From: Corynebacterium accolens
Lineage (GTDB): Bacteria > Actinomycetota > Actinomycetes > Mycobacteriales > Mycobacteriaceae
DNA: 64,000 nt
Assembly: GCF_023520795.1 (NCBI RefSeq)
Contig: NZ_CP046605.1
Location: 310,001 to 374,000 of the forward strand
Reading direction: 5' to 3'
Shown here: in pieces, positions 36,719 through 45,950 of the stretch
Position numbering within the stretch: the stretch's first letter is position 1
Layout of the letters: every line of letters starts with the position of its first letter
Position numbers and translations under genes: made by a program
The notes under the pieces: generated by a model
The model's input: the letters and a program-made list of their open reading frames with translations, nothing else
What the model was told of the DNA's origin: nothing
Database searches by the model: none

Positions 36719-37759
36719 CTAGGTTCCGACGCTGGGGCCGGGCACGGCATCGGGCACGGTGTCGGCCCAGGGCGGTTGCCACACCACCCGCCCGCGTCTG
36801 CGGGCGAGGCGACCGCGGCGTGGTGGGGCATTCGGGTCATCGTCGTTGACGCCGTTGTGATATGGGCAGCAGGCCGCAAGGTTGGCCATATTGGTATCGC
36901 CGCCGTGCTGCCAGGCTTCCAGGTGGTGGATTTGGCACTTATCCGCAGGATAGTTGCACCGCGGCCACGGGCAGACGGGATTTTCGGCGGCGGCCATGAG
37001 CCGCTGCTTCTCGTTAGCCATGCGCTCGGTGCGGTAGAGGTTCACCGCGCCTTCGAAGGGATGCACGAGGGTGATAAGGCCACGCTCGGAAAGCGTGCGC
37101 GCGACCAATTCGGCGCCGGTAAGCCGCGCACCATTGGTGAGTTGGATGGTGATTTCCTCGCCGTCACCGTCGATGATGCGGTCGAGATCGTCGAGCGTGA
37201 TGATCGCATTGGTCGTTACCGTGGGATGCGGGGCGGCGGAGCCGGAGAAAAGCCCCGCGACGGAGTCTAAGGGCGCATCTTCGTCCAGGTTGGACTCCAA
37301 GTCAGCGATGAGGGCAGACGGCCCAGTAATCGCGAGCGTCCACGGCGCGTCCTTGCGGCGGCGAATGCGCACGCCGGGGCGCGGCGGGGTGGGCGGATTG
37401 ATCTCGCGCAGTTTCTTGCGCGCGAGCTTTTCCATCTCATCGGTATCCGCGGCGGTGCGGCAAAGCTCCACCCGCAGCTGCCATGCCTGGCGCTTGGTCT
37501 TGGCGCGCGTGGCGTAGCGCTCGATGACCTCGAGCGTTGGCAGCGCGTGGGCGCGTTCGCGGGCGGCGGCCACGGCGCGGCGTTGTTGGCGGGAAAAGGA
37601 GGTGGGGGAGAAGAAGGCATCGGCAAGCGTGAGCAGCGTGCGCGCCGTCCGGTTCGGCGCACCGGCCGCGCGCAGCTCGCGGGCGGACATGCCTGTGCAC
37701 CCGGCGACGATGTCGATGCCGGGCGCCAGGGCCGCGAGGTATGCCTGAAGTGCTGTCAT
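36719..37759 (-). CDS. HNH endonuclease-signature protein (DUF222 type)
   Basis: 346 residues from the ATG at 37759 (M-T-A-L-Q-A-Y-L); an earlier in-frame start exists 9 codons upstream. The N-terminal 200 residues are helical and Arg-rich, as in DUF222 proteins. The C-terminal HNH region is complete: C-P-W-P-R-C-N-Y-P, I-H-H-L-E-A-W-Q-H-G-G-D-T, and C-C-P-Y-H-N-G-V-N. Such genes are multi-copy and variable in actinobacteria; their biological role is unclear. Together with the next dehydrogenase gene it interrupts the heme gene order between hemY and hemL. Confidence 0.82.
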   Translation of the reverse strand: MTALQAYLAALAPGIDIVAGCTGMSARELRAAGAPNRTARTLLTLADAFFSPTSFSRQQRRAVAAARERAHALPTLEVIERYATRAKTKRQAWQLRVELCRTAADTDEMEKLARKKLREINPPTPPRPGVRIRRRKDAPWTLAITGPSALIADLESNLDEDAPLDSVAGLFSGSAAPHPTVTTNAIITLDDLDRIIDGDGEEITIQLTNGARLTGAELVARTLSERGLITLVHPFEGAVNLYRTERMANEKQRLMAAAENPVCPWPRCNYPADKCQIHHLEAWQHGGDTNMANLAACCPYHNGVNDDDPNAPPRRGRLARRRGRVVWQPPWADTVPDAVPGPSVGT

Positions 37760-37874
37760 GCCCCGCAGCTTAAGGTGATAGCGCAACTAAAGCGCGGCGC
37801 GCGGGCGCAGCCTGTGGATAACTCGCCCCAAAAGCGCTAAAAAGCCGCGGTTCGTTGACGCGACATGTGAATAA

Positions 37875-38714
37875 CTAGCCCTTATTGCGGAAAACGAAGA
37901 TGGAAGAGAAGTCCTGGTTCCCGTGGCCCATGTCCTGCATCTCGGCGAACCGTTCGATGGCAGCAGTTACGGCGGGCAGGGGCTTATCGGAGGTGCTCTC
38001 CATGAGCTTGGCGTCCTTGGCCAGGGCGTCGACGGTGAAATCGCCGGGGTCGGTATTGCGCTCGCCGGTGATAAACGGGCCTTTCATATTGGACATGAAC
38101 GACAGGCCGGTGATGTCGAGCATCTGCAGGATCACCTCGGAATCGAGCCCCTCGGACTCGCCGAGCTGCAGGGCCTCGAGCAGGCCTTCGGCGGTCACGG
38201 CCAAGGCAAGGTTGGCCAGCAGCTTGCCGATGGCCGCCGTCGCCGCCGTTTCCACCCCAATCAGCTTTTCTTCGCCCGCCCAGGCCTCGGCAAGGCCGAG
38301 GGCGACCTCGCGGCGGTCATCGTCAGGCGTGCCGACATAAACGCCCAGGTTGCCCTCGCGCGCCGGGCCCAGCGAGCCCACGACGGGGGAGTGGACGTAG
38401 GAGTCGACGGCGGCGGCGAACTCGCGGGCATCGTCAGGCGAGACCGTCGTGGTGTCGATCCAGGTAATGCCCTCGGGGATAAGCTGCGGCTCGATGACCA
38501 CCTCGCGGATCTGGTCGGGGCCGAAGAGAGAGGTGATGATGACCTCGGCGCCCTCGATGGCCGCGGCGGGGGTATCGGCGCGCGCCGCACCCTCGTCCAC
38601 GAGCGGTTGCGCGCGCTCAGCGGTGCGGTTCCACACCGTCAGCTCGTGCTCAGATAGTAGGTGGCGGGCAAGCTCGGTGCCCATGCGTCCGGTTCCTAAA
38701 AATGCAATCTTCAT
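37875..38714 (-). CDS. NAD(P)-dependent beta-hydroxyacid dehydrogenase family protein
   Basis: 279 residues from the ATG at 38714 (M-K-I-A-F-L-G-T-G-R-M-G-T-E-L-A), which begins exactly at the Rossmann motif; six more codons upstream add little. The family is 3-hydroxyisobutyrate/6-phosphogluconate dehydrogenase-like. The second domain is all-helical, with G-K-L-L-A-N-L-A-L in the place of the usual catalytic lysine helix (K-x-x-N). The substrate is unknown; some relatives are imine reductases. Confidence 0.8.
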   Translation of the reverse strand: MKIAFLGTGRMGTELARHLLSEHELTVWNRTAERAQPLVDEGAARADTPAAAIEGAEVIITSLFGPDQIREVVIEPQLIPEGITWIDTTTVSPDDAREFAAAVDSYVHSPVVGSLGPAREGNLGVYVGTPDDDRREVALGLAEAWAGEEKLIGVETAATAAIGKLLANLALAVTAEGLLEALQLGESEGLDSEVILQMLDITGLSFMSNMKGPFITGERNTDPGDFTVDALAKDAKLMESTSDKPLPAVTAAIERFAEMQDMGHGNQDFSSIFVFRNKG

Positions 38715-38859
38715 ACCTCCCCAGTGTGCCATCTCAGCGGGAATGCCGTTTTCTATGACGTATCACGGAACCTCAGGGAACGTTGGAGGGTTGCTGTGAA
38801 TTCCACCGACATGCATAGTCAAACTTTTGTATGTCGCGCGAGTCGCTAGAATGACAGAC

Positions 38860-40161
38860 ATGCCTAATACTTCCCAGTCGCAACAGTGGTTCGAGCGTTC
38901 CTCCAAAGTGATCCCGGGCGGGGTGAACTCGCCGGTGCGCGCTTTCGGCTCCGTGGGCGGCCAGGCCCGCGTGATCGAGCGGGGCGCAGGATCGCGCCTG
39001 TGGGATGTCGACGGCAATGAGTACGTCGACCTCGTGAGCTCGTATGGCCCGATGATCCACGGCAATGCGCACCCGGAAATCGTCGAAGCCGTGCAGCGGG
39101 CTGCCACCGGCGGGCTGAGTTTTGGCACGCCAACGGAGGGTGAGGCGCTGCTGGCGGAGGAAATCGTCAAGCGCACCGCGGCCGATAAGGTGCGCATGGT
39201 CAACTCCGGCACGGAGGCGACCATGTCGGCGGTGCGTTTGGCCCGCGGCTATACGGGCCGCGCGAAGGTGCTGAAGTTTGAGGGGTGCTACCACGGGCAC
39301 GTGGATGCGCTGTTGGCATCGGCGGGCTCGGGCGTGGCGACGTTTGGCCTGCCGGATTCGCCGGGTGTTACGGGTGCGACGGCGAAGGACACCATCGTCG
39401 TTCCTTATAACGATCTGGATGCGGTGCGCGAGGCCTTCGCGGAGAACGAGGGCCAGATTGCCTGCATCATTGCGGAAGCCTCTGCCGGCAATATGGGCAC
39501 CGTGGCCCCGAATGAGGGCTTCAACGCGGCGCTGAAGGAAATCGCGCATGCCGATGGCGCCCTGCTCATCCTCGACGAGGTCATGACCGGCTTCCGCACC
39601 TCCTATAAGGGCTGGTACGGCGTCGATGGCGTGGCGGCGGACCTGGTGACCTTTGGCAAGGTGGTTTCCGGTGGCTTGCCGGCCGCGGCCTTTGGCGGTC
39701 GCGCCGAGGTCATGGACTACCTGGCGCCGGATGGTCCGGTCTATCAGGCGGGCACCTTGTCCGGTAACCCGGTGGCGATGGCCTCGGGCCTGAAGTCGCT
39801 GCAGCTTGCCGATGAATCCCTTTACCCCCGCCTTCAAGAAAAGGCCGACCAGCTTGGCGCGATGATTTCCTCCGCGCTGGAGGCCGAGGGCGTGGCGCAC
39901 CACATTCAGCGCGCGGCATCCATGTTCTCCATTCGCTTTGCAGAGGGCGAGGGCCGCAACTTCGCGGACATGCAGGCCGCAGAGAACTTCCGCTTTGCCC
40001 CGTTCTTCCACGCGCTGCTTGAAAACGGCATCTACGTGGCACCGAGCGCGTTCGAGACCTGGTTCGTCTCTGATGCTCTTGGCGATGCCGACTTCGAGCG
40101 CATCGATGCCGCCCTCAAGCCCGCCGCGAAGGCCGCGGCTGCAGCGCGTCCCGCACAATAA
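38860..40161 (+). CDS. hemL: Glutamate-1-semialdehyde 2,1-aminomutase HemL
   Basis: 433 residues from the ATG at 38860; an ATG at 38851 is also in frame. It makes 5-aminolevulinate from the HemA product using PLP. Key parts: [12 protein letters not shown] near 15-26, N-S-G-T-E-A-T near 116-122, the cofactor aspartate in [11 protein letters not shown], and the PLP lysine in [10 protein letters not shown]. Full length. The following phosphatase gene starts 36 bp later in the same direction. Confidence 0.96.
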   Translation: MPNTSQSQQWFERSSKVIPGGVNSPVRAFGSVGGQARVIERGAGSRLWDVDGNEYVDLVSSYGPMIHGNAHPEIVEAVQRAATGGLSFGTPTEGEALLAEEIVKRTAADKVRMVNSGTEATMSAVRLARGYTGRAKVLKFEGCYHGHVDALLASAGSGVATFGLPDSPGVTGATAKDTIVVPYNDLDAVREAFAENEGQIACIIAEASAGNMGTVAPNEGFNAALKEIAHADGALLILDEVMTGFRTSYKGWYGVDGVAADLVTFGKVVSGGLPAAAFGGRAEVMDYLAPDGPVYQAGTLSGNPVAMASGLKSLQLADESLYPRLQEKADQLGAMISSALEAEGVAHHIQRAASMFSIRFAEGEGRNFADMQAAENFRFAPFFHALLENGIYVAPSAFETWFVSDALGDADFERIDAALKPAAKAAAAARPAQ

Positions 40162-40197
40162 GGCCTGCGCAACAAGGCCTACTCAACAAGGAGAGAC

Positions 40198-40806
40198 ATG
40201 ACACGCACCATCGTTCACCTCGTGCGCCATGGCGAGGTACACAACCCAGGAAAGATCCTGTACGGGCGCATCCCGGGCTACCACCTATCCTCGCGCGGGC
40301 ATTCCATGGCCGCGCGGACGGCGGAAAGCTTCCGCGATCATGATGTGACCTATTTGGCGGCCTCGCCGCTGCAGCGCGCGCAGGAAACGGCGCGGCCGAT
40401 TGCGCAGGTAACGGGGCTAAATGTGGACGTCGATAAGACGCTCATTGAGTCCGGCAACCAATTCGAGGGCCTGCGCACCAAGGGTTTGCGCTCGGCGCTG
40501 TGGAATCCGCGGCACTGGCCCAAGATGGTCAACCCGCTGGAGCCGTCGTGGGGCGAGGCGTATGAGGGCATCGCCGAGCGCATGCTCGGTGCGGTCGACC
40601 GCGCGTATACCGCGGCAGAAGGCCACGAGGCCGTGCTGGTGAGCCACCAGCTGCCCATCGTGATGGTGCAGCGCACGGTGCTGGGCCAGCGCCTGCCGCA
40701 TGCGCCGTGGAATCGCGAGTGCGCGCTGGCTTCGGTAACCTCGCTGCTTTTTGAGGATAACCAGGTCACCGATATCTTCTATTCCTCGCCGGCGCAGGAG
40801 ATTTAA
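40198..40806 (+). CDS. Histidine phosphatase superfamily protein
   Basis: 202 residues, with an AAGGAG site. The phosphohistidine motif is V-H-L-V-R-H-G-E-V near 6-14; the distal part has V-S-H-Q-L-P-I near 148. It belongs to the phosphoglycerate mutase-like branch 1, but lacks the residues specific to mutases and is probably a phosphatase. In corynebacteria the gene sits between hemL and the cytochrome c maturation genes. It overlaps the next start by one base, so the group 38860-45037 may be one operon. Confidence 0.82.
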   Translation: MTRTIVHLVRHGEVHNPGKILYGRIPGYHLSSRGHSMAARTAESFRDHDVTYLAASPLQRAQETARPIAQVTGLNVDVDKTLIESGNQFEGLRTKGLRSALWNPRHWPKMVNPLEPSWGEAYEGIAERMLGAVDRAYTAAEGHEAVLVSHQLPIVMVQRTVLGQRLPHAPWNRECALASVTSLLFEDNQVTDIFYSSPAQEI

Positions 40807-41423
40807 TGGCACGCACACGCACCCGTGCGGCAACGCGCGTTGTGGCAGCCGCGCTTTCTATAACCGCCCTGACCTTGACCGCCTGCACGCAGGACGCCGA
40901 AAACGCGCAGAACGCGGTGGCCACCGGCGGCGAATTCGAATTCATCTCCCCGGGCGGGGAGCGGGAAATCCACTACGAGGAAGCCGATAGGAAACCGCTG
41001 CGCAGCTTCAGCGGCGCGGATGTCCGCGATACGGATAAGACCATTTCCTTGGATGACTACGAGGGCGAAGTCGTGGTCTTGAATTCCTGGGGCCAGTGGT
41101 GCGCGCCGTGCCGCGCCGAGGCCGATGACCTGCAGGCAGTGCACGCAGAGCTGCAAAAACGCGACCTGGGCACGGTCCTAGGCATCAATGTGCGCGACTA
41201 TAACCCGCAGGTATCCAATGACTTCTTGGACGATAACGGCTTGGAGTACCCCTCCATCTATGACCCGCCGTTTAAGACGGCCGCGGCGCTCGGCGGCGTG
41301 CCTACGTCCGTGGTGCCGACCACGATCGTCTTGGATAAACAACACCGCCCGGCTACCGTTTTCTTGCGGTCCATCACCACCGATGACGTGATGGATGTTG
41401 TGGATAAGTTAGAAAAGGAATAA
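40806..41423 (+). CDS. TlpA/ResA-like thiol-disulfide lipoprotein
   Basis: 205 residues. A lipoprotein signal peptide ends with the lipobox L-T-A-C27, placing the protein on the outer face of the membrane. A thioredoxin domain follows, with the redox pair W-C98-A-P-C101 and the cis-proline in S-V-V-P-T-T-I near 168. In system II cytochrome c maturation such a protein (ResA/CcsX) reduces the CxxCH cysteines of apocytochrome, receiving electrons from CcdA, encoded next. The ccdA ATG directly abuts its stop. Confidence 0.9.
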   Translation: MARTRTRAATRVVAAALSITALTLTACTQDAENAQNAVATGGEFEFISPGGEREIHYEEADRKPLRSFSGADVRDTDKTISLDDYEGEVVVLNSWGQWCAPCRAEADDLQAVHAELQKRDLGTVLGINVRDYNPQVSNDFLDDNGLEYPSIYDPPFKTAAALGGVPTSVVPTTIVLDKQHRPATVFLRSITTDDVMDVVDKLEKE

Positions 41424-42227
41424 ATGGATTACGCAGCAAATATCGGCGGCCAGTTTGCCGAAGCTGCCACCTCCGGCCCGTTGATCCTCGGCATCCTCGC
41501 CGCGGCTCTGGCGGGTCTTGTCAGCTTTGCCAGCCCCTGCGTCATCCCGCTGGTGCCCGGCTATATCTCTTACCTCGCCAGCGTGGTTGGCGGTGAGGTG
41601 AGCTATGACGAGAAGCTGGGGGTGGGCGTCGGCAAGCGCAGGCAATGGGCCGTCGTGCTGGCGGCAGCACTGTTCATCTTGGGCTTTACCGTGGTCTTTG
41701 TGCTGGCGACGGTCTCGGTCTTTGGCGCGATTTCCGCGCTCACGCTCAACGCCGATACGCTGATGCGCGTGGGCGGTGGCGTCACCATCTTGATGGGCGT
41801 GGTTTTCCTGGGCGCGATTCCGGCGCTACAGAAAGACACCCGCCTGGCGCCGAAGCGCTGGACAACGTGGCTGGGAGCGCCGCTGTTGGGCGGCGTGTTT
41901 GCGCTGGGCTGGACGCCGTGCCTGGGACCCACGCTGGCGGCGATTGTGTCCATTTCCGCCGGCACCGAAGGCGTGACCGCCGCCCGCGGCGCCCTGCTTA
42001 TCGTGGGCTATTGCCTGGGCCTTGGCCTGCCGTTCCTGCTGGTGGCGCTGGGGTCCGCGCGGGCGATGCGCACCATTTCGTGGGCCCGCAAGCATTCGCG
42101 CACCATTCAGATCATTGGCGGCGTGGCGATGATCCTCGTGGGCCTTGCTCTGGTTACCGGCCTGTGGGGCGAGTTTATTTCCTATATCCAGAAATGGACC
42201 GTGGACTACGGCGCAACCCTCATTTAG
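41424..42227 (+). CDS. ccdA: Cytochrome c biogenesis protein CcdA
   Basis: 267 residues with six membrane helices. The two redox cysteines lie in the usual places: F-A-S-P-C-V-I-P-L-V-P-G-Y in the first helix and G-W-T-P-C-L-G-P-T in the fourth. CcdA passes electrons from cytoplasmic thioredoxin to an extracytoplasmic thioredoxin-like protein, here most likely the preceding lipoprotein. resB begins 7 bp downstream. Confidence 0.94.
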   Translation: MDYAANIGGQFAEAATSGPLILGILAAALAGLVSFASPCVIPLVPGYISYLASVVGGEVSYDEKLGVGVGKRRQWAVVLAAALFILGFTVVFVLATVSVFGAISALTLNADTLMRVGGGVTILMGVVFLGAIPALQKDTRLAPKRWTTWLGAPLLGGVFALGWTPCLGPTLAAIVSISAGTEGVTAARGALLIVGYCLGLGLPFLLVALGSARAMRTISWARKHSRTIQIIGGVAMILVGLALVTGLWGEFISYIQKWTVDYGATLI

Positions 42228-42234
42228 GAGAAAC

Positions 42235-43866
42235 GTGAAATATATCCGCAAAGCCTGGCGCTGGCTTACCAGCATGCGCACTGCGCTGGCCCTGCTTTTC
42301 TTGCTGGCGCTCGCCGCCATCCCCGGCTCCCTCTTGCCGCAGCGCGACCTGAACGAGCAGAACGTGCAGGAGTTCATCGAATCCAATGGCACCGTAGCGG
42401 AAATCTACGATAAGCTGCAGCTTTTTGATGTCTTTTCCTCCATCTGGTTCCAAGCCATCTTCCTGCTGTTGGCGGTCTCGCTCATCGGCTGCATCATTCC
42501 GCGCTCCATCGATCACTACAAGGCGTGGCGCACTCAACCCACGCGCGCGCCGAAGTACCTGCACCGCCTGCCGCTGAGCGCCGAGGGGCATTCGGATAAG
42601 AGCGAGGAAGAACTCAGCGCGGAGATCCACAAGCGCCTGAAAAGGTGGCGCGTGGCCGAGTACGCCCCGGATAAGGATCGCGCCGGGGTGCACGCCTTTT
42701 CGGCCGAGCGCGGCTACGGCCGCGAGCTGGCCAACCTCATTTTCCACGTCGCGCTGGTGGCTATTCTGGTCACCGTGGCCGCTGGCCGCCTGGTCAACTA
42801 CGAGGGCCAGGTCATCGTGGTGACGGAGTCCGGCTCGCAGGGCGGCAATACCTCGCTGGAGCAGTCCACGGAGTTTTGTAATACCTCCACCTCGAACTTT
42901 GACTCCTTCCGAGCAGGGCCGCTTTTCGATGGCACCGGGCTCCACCCCTTCTGCATGACCGCGCACGACTTCACCGCGAAGTACCTGCCCAATGGCCAGG
43001 CGGAGATGTTTACCTCCAACGTTTCTTATGCGGAGGGCGACGATATTTATAAAGATTCTTCCGAATGGAAGGACTACGAGCTCAAGGTCAACCACCCGCT
43101 GCGTCTGGCACAAAACCGCGTCTACCTGCAGGGCCACGGCTATGCGCCGACGGTGACGGTGGAGTGGCCGGATGGGGAAAAGCGCACGCAGACCATCCAG
43201 TTCCAGCCCACTGACACGACCTTCTTCCTGTCTTCGGGCGTGCTGCGCTTTGACCCGCCTGCGGGCATGTACCCGGATCTTTTCGAGCGCCGCCAAAACC
43301 AACTGGCCATCCAGGGCCTTTTCGCCCCGACGGCCGAGTGGAGCGGTGAGAATGGCAAGCTTTTGCAGTCTTCCCACCCGGGCCTCAACGATCCGGCGCT
43401 GGCGGTTGATATCTACCGCGGCGATGCTGGCCTCGATACCGGTACGCCGCAGTCGCTCTTCTCGCTGGACACAAGCCTCGTGCACTCCGGGCAGCTGCAG
43501 AAGATCGACCGCGTGAACCTGAGCCAGGGCGATGACGTCACGCTTGACGATGGCACCAAGATCACCTTCAACGGCGCCAATGAGTTTGCTAATTACCAGG
43601 TCTCCTATGACCCATTCCAGAAGTGGGTGCTGGCATCCGCGCTGATCATGTTGGTATCCCTGGTGGCCTCATTGATGATTAAGCGCCGCCGCGTCTATAT
43701 TCGCCTGCGGCCGGATTCCGCCGGCGGCACCACCATCGAGATGGGTGGTCTCGCCCGCACCGACCGCGCCGGCTGGTCCGAGGAATTCCACGAGCTGCAC
43801 CGCGCGCTCTTGGAGCTTCCGGATCCAGATGAGGTGGAAGAAGACAAACTCTATACTGATGATTGA
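42235..43866 (+). CDS. resB: Cytochrome c biogenesis protein ResB
   Basis: 543 residues from GTG 42235, with AGGAG 5 bp upstream. Three N-terminal membrane helices (about 15-35, 65-90, 165-185) are followed by a large extracytoplasmic domain and a fourth helix near 470-490, the ResB/Ccs1 layout. With CcsB it forms the system II heme lyase that exports and attaches heme to apocytochrome c. The ending is acidic. A perfect 20-bp palindrome overlaps its stop codon. Confidence 0.92.
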   Translation: MKYIRKAWRWLTSMRTALALLFLLALAAIPGSLLPQRDLNEQNVQEFIESNGTVAEIYDKLQLFDVFSSIWFQAIFLLLAVSLIGCIIPRSIDHYKAWRTQPTRAPKYLHRLPLSAEGHSDKSEEELSAEIHKRLKRWRVAEYAPDKDRAGVHAFSAERGYGRELANLIFHVALVAILVTVAAGRLVNYEGQVIVVTESGSQGGNTSLEQSTEFCNTSTSNFDSFRAGPLFDGTGLHPFCMTAHDFTAKYLPNGQAEMFTSNVSYAEGDDIYKDSSEWKDYELKVNHPLRLAQNRVYLQGHGYAPTVTVEWPDGEKRTQTIQFQPTDTTFFLSSGVLRFDPPAGMYPDLFERRQNQLAIQGLFAPTAEWSGENGKLLQSSHPGLNDPALAVDIYRGDAGLDTGTPQSLFSLDTSLVHSGQLQKIDRVNLSQGDDVTLDDGTKITFNGANEFANYQVSYDPFQKWVLASALIMLVSLVASLMIKRRRVYIRLRPDSAGGTTIEMGGLARTDRAGWSEEFHELHRALLELPDPDEVEEDKLYTDD

Positions 43867-43884
43867 TCCAACTATAGTTGGATC
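43865..43884. repeat. Perfect 20-bp palindrome between resB and ccsB
   Basis: GATCCAACTATAGTTGGATC reads the same on both strands and overlaps the last two bases of the resB stop codon. The 61-bp gap before ccsB holds it. It has no loop, so a protein-binding operator is as likely as an RNA hairpin. Confidence 0.8.
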
Positions 43885-43927
43885 CCGCTGTGTGCATGAG
43901 TAAGGTATTCAGCATTATCCCGCACGT

Positions 43928-45037
43928 GTGAAGGCTAGGTGGACTCCCTTGCAGATCGATCAGAATCTGTCGAACTTCTCGGATCTCGCGGTGCAGACCG
44001 CATTCGTGGTGTACTGCGTCGCGCTATTTATGTCGCTGTTGTATTACGGCCGCATTCGCAGCCTCATCGAGGCGCGCCGCGCGGGCCGCTCGGAGGCGTC
44101 CAAGGTATTGGTCGGCGCTGGAGCCGAGGCTGGCGCCACGACTGCTCCCGCGGCCGGAGCTGGGACTGGCTCTGACGCTGCAACCGGCACGGACGCGGCA
44201 TCTGCCAACACCGATTACGAAGCTGAGGCCGCCTCTGCGGCCGCCAGCTCGAGCGAGGATAAAGTCGCGGAGAAGGAACGCAAGCTGGATAAGCTCGGCG
44301 GCATGACCACCTCGCTGATGTGGGTTGGCATTGCTTTGCACGCCGCGGCAATCGTCCTGCGCGGGCTGGCCACGGGCCGTTTCCCGTTTGGCAACCTCTA
44401 CGAATACGTATTGATGGTGTGCTTCGGCGTGCTGCTGGTGGGAAATATCGCCATGCAGCGCAAGGAATGGCGCACGGTCTGGCCGTGGATCCTTACCCCG
44501 GTGCTGGCGCTGATGTTTTACGGTTCCACCAAGCTTTATGCGGATTCCGCACCGGTGGTGCCGGCGCTGCAATCGCACTGGCTGCCCATTCACGTCACGG
44601 TGGTGTCCTTGGGCGCGTCCATCGGCATCGTGTCCGGCATCGCCTCGCTTTTGAGCCTGTTGCGCCTGTGGCAGCCAAAGGACGCCGAACGCGGCTTCTT
44701 TGGCGCGCTGGCTTATCCGCTGCCGTCCGCGGCGAAGATTGACCGCCTGGCATACCGCTTGGGCGTTATCACCCTGCCCACCTTGGGCCTAGGCATCATC
44801 TTGGGCGCCATTTGGGCAGAATCCGCGTGGGGCCGGCCTTGGGGCTGGGACCCGAAGGAAACCGTGTCTTTTGCCACTTGGATCCTCTATGCGGCCTACC
44901 TGCACGCCCGTGCGACCCCGGCCTTCCGCAAGGCCGCGCCGTGGATCAACATCTTGGCTACAGCCGTGATGATCTTCAACCTCTTCTTCATCAATATGGT
45001 GGTCTCCGGCCTACACTCCTATGCGGGGCTGAACTAA
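43928..45037 (+). CDS. ccsB: Cytochrome c biogenesis protein CcsB (heme-handling CcsA family)
   Basis: 369 residues from GTG 43928; a TTG at 43949 is another possible start. The protein has about eight membrane helices. A low-complexity Ala/Gly/Thr-rich loop (about 60-115) follows the first helix. The WWD heme-binding motif is present (A-W-G-R-P-W-G-W-D-P-K-E-T), with conserved histidines before and after. It is the partner of ResB in heme delivery to apocytochrome c. Confidence 0.92.
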   Translation: MKARWTPLQIDQNLSNFSDLAVQTAFVVYCVALFMSLLYYGRIRSLIEARRAGRSEASKVLVGAGAEAGATTAPAAGAGTGSDAATGTDAASANTDYEAEAASAAASSSEDKVAEKERKLDKLGGMTTSLMWVGIALHAAAIVLRGLATGRFPFGNLYEYVLMVCFGVLLVGNIAMQRKEWRTVWPWILTPVLALMFYGSTKLYADSAPVVPALQSHWLPIHVTVVSLGASIGIVSGIASLLSLLRLWQPKDAERGFFGALAYPLPSAAKIDRLAYRLGVITLPTLGLGIILGAIWAESAWGRPWGWDPKETVSFATWILYAAYLHARATPAFRKAAPWINILATAVMIFNLFFINMVVSGLHSYAGLN

Positions 45038-45295
45038 ATGGCCACCAACCATAGCCCGCGCAATAAACAGGGAAAGCCCGCCGGCGATAACGAGCTCATC
45101 TTGGGCTTGGGCGCGCAGATTGCGCAGCGGCGGCGGGAGTTGGGCATCGTCCAGCAGCAGCTTGCCGATGCCGCCCAAGTCTCCCGCTCCACCCTCCACA
45201 CCATCGAACACGGTGGGGCAGGCGTGCGGTGGGAAAAGGTTATCGCCGTGGCAGAAGCGCTGGGCTTAGAGATGCGTTTCGTGCCAAAGGATTAA
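45038..45295 (+). CDS. Small XRE-type helix-turn-helix regulator
   Basis: 85 residues; the ATG directly follows the ccsB stop. After a polar start the HTH runs from about 25 to 75 (Q-Q-L-A-D-A-A-Q-V-S-R-S-T-L-H-T-I-E-H-G). The ending E-K-V-I-A-V-A-E-A-L-G-L-E-M-R-F is HipB-like, but no HipA toxin gene is next to it. Its position suggests it could control the cytochrome c maturation operon; this is inference. Confidence 0.75.
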   Translation: MATNHSPRNKQGKPAGDNELILGLGAQIAQRRRELGIVQQQLADAAQVSRSTLHTIEHGGAGVRWEKVIAVAEALGLEMRFVPKD

Positions 45296-45567
45296 TCCTG
45301 GTTGTCGTCCTGGCCCTTTGAATCACCGTTGCCGTCGGCGTCGCGAGTGCGGCGCTGGCGGCGTTTTTCTTCCTCGGCCTCCTGCTTGCGGCGCTGCTTG
45401 AAGCGCTCCTTTTCCAGGTTCCACAGGAACTCCTCGTCATCATCGGGGCCCTTGATGGAACGCGGTTGTTCTTCAACCTGGCGGGACTTCCAGGATGATG
45501 GCCCAAAGGCCTTCCACACCAGGTAGGCGGCGAGGACAAAAAGCAGTAGGAGGATTAGTCGACCCAT
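45292..45567 (-). CDS. Small membrane-anchored charged protein, unknown function
   Basis: 91 residues from the ATG at 45567 (M-G-R-L-I-L-L-L-L-F-V-L-A-A-Y-L-V-W). One N-terminal membrane helix is followed by an acidic then Arg/Lys/Glu-rich helical tail ending in Asp-, Gly- and Asn-rich residues. Its 3' end overlaps the HTH gene by 4 bp, and its start lies 38 bp from the divergent DUF4229 gene. Confidence 0.65.
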   Translation of the reverse strand: MGRLILLLLFVLAAYLVWKAFGPSSWKSRQVEEQPRSIKGPDDDEEFLWNLEKERFKQRRKQEAEEEKRRQRRTRDADGNGDSKGQDDNQD

Positions 45568-45605
45568 GCAGATTATTCTACCTGTACGGCGTACAATCGA
45601 CCCCC

Positions 45606-45929
45606 ATGACGCACAACCCTGAGCCACCAAAACCGGACCCCGAACTGCGCCGTCGCTCCCGCAAGGCGCTATGGAAATACGGGCTCGCGCGCGTGGTGCT
45701 TTTTATCGCGCTCACCGCGGTCATCGAGCTGCTGGCGGTAGGGATTGGTTTCCCCATCCCCGTCCTCGTGGCAGCGCTCCTAGCCCTTTTTGTTGCCCTG
45801 CCGCTATCGATGCTGATCTTTAAAAACTGGCGCATCGAGGCCACACAGACGCTGGCGGAATACTCCGCGCAGCGCAAGGCGCATAAGCAGTGGGTGCAGG
45901 CCGAATTGGAAGGCCGCGCGGAGGCCTAG
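45606..45929 (+). CDS. DUF4229 family small membrane protein
   Basis: 107 residues from ATG 45606. A Pro-rich charged start, then two hydrophobic segments (about 26-44 and 48-66), then an acidic/basic helical tail (I-E-A-T-Q-T-L-A-E-Y-S-A-Q-R-K-A). The pattern matches actinobacterial DUF4229 proteins, which are found beside menA. Function unknown. It converges with menA, 21 bp apart. Confidence 0.7.
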   Translation: MTHNPEPPKPDPELRRRSRKALWKYGLARVVLFIALTAVIELLAVGIGFPIPVLVAALLALFVALPLSMLIFKNWRIEATQTLAEYSAQRKAHKQWVQAELEGRAEA

Positions 45930-45950
45930 GCGCGCAAGCCTAGCCCTGGA

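Noticed and set aside
38773-40158. Long leftward frame opposite hemL
   Set aside because: hemL has complete catalytic motifs; the opposite frame has no motif and is Arg/His-rich.
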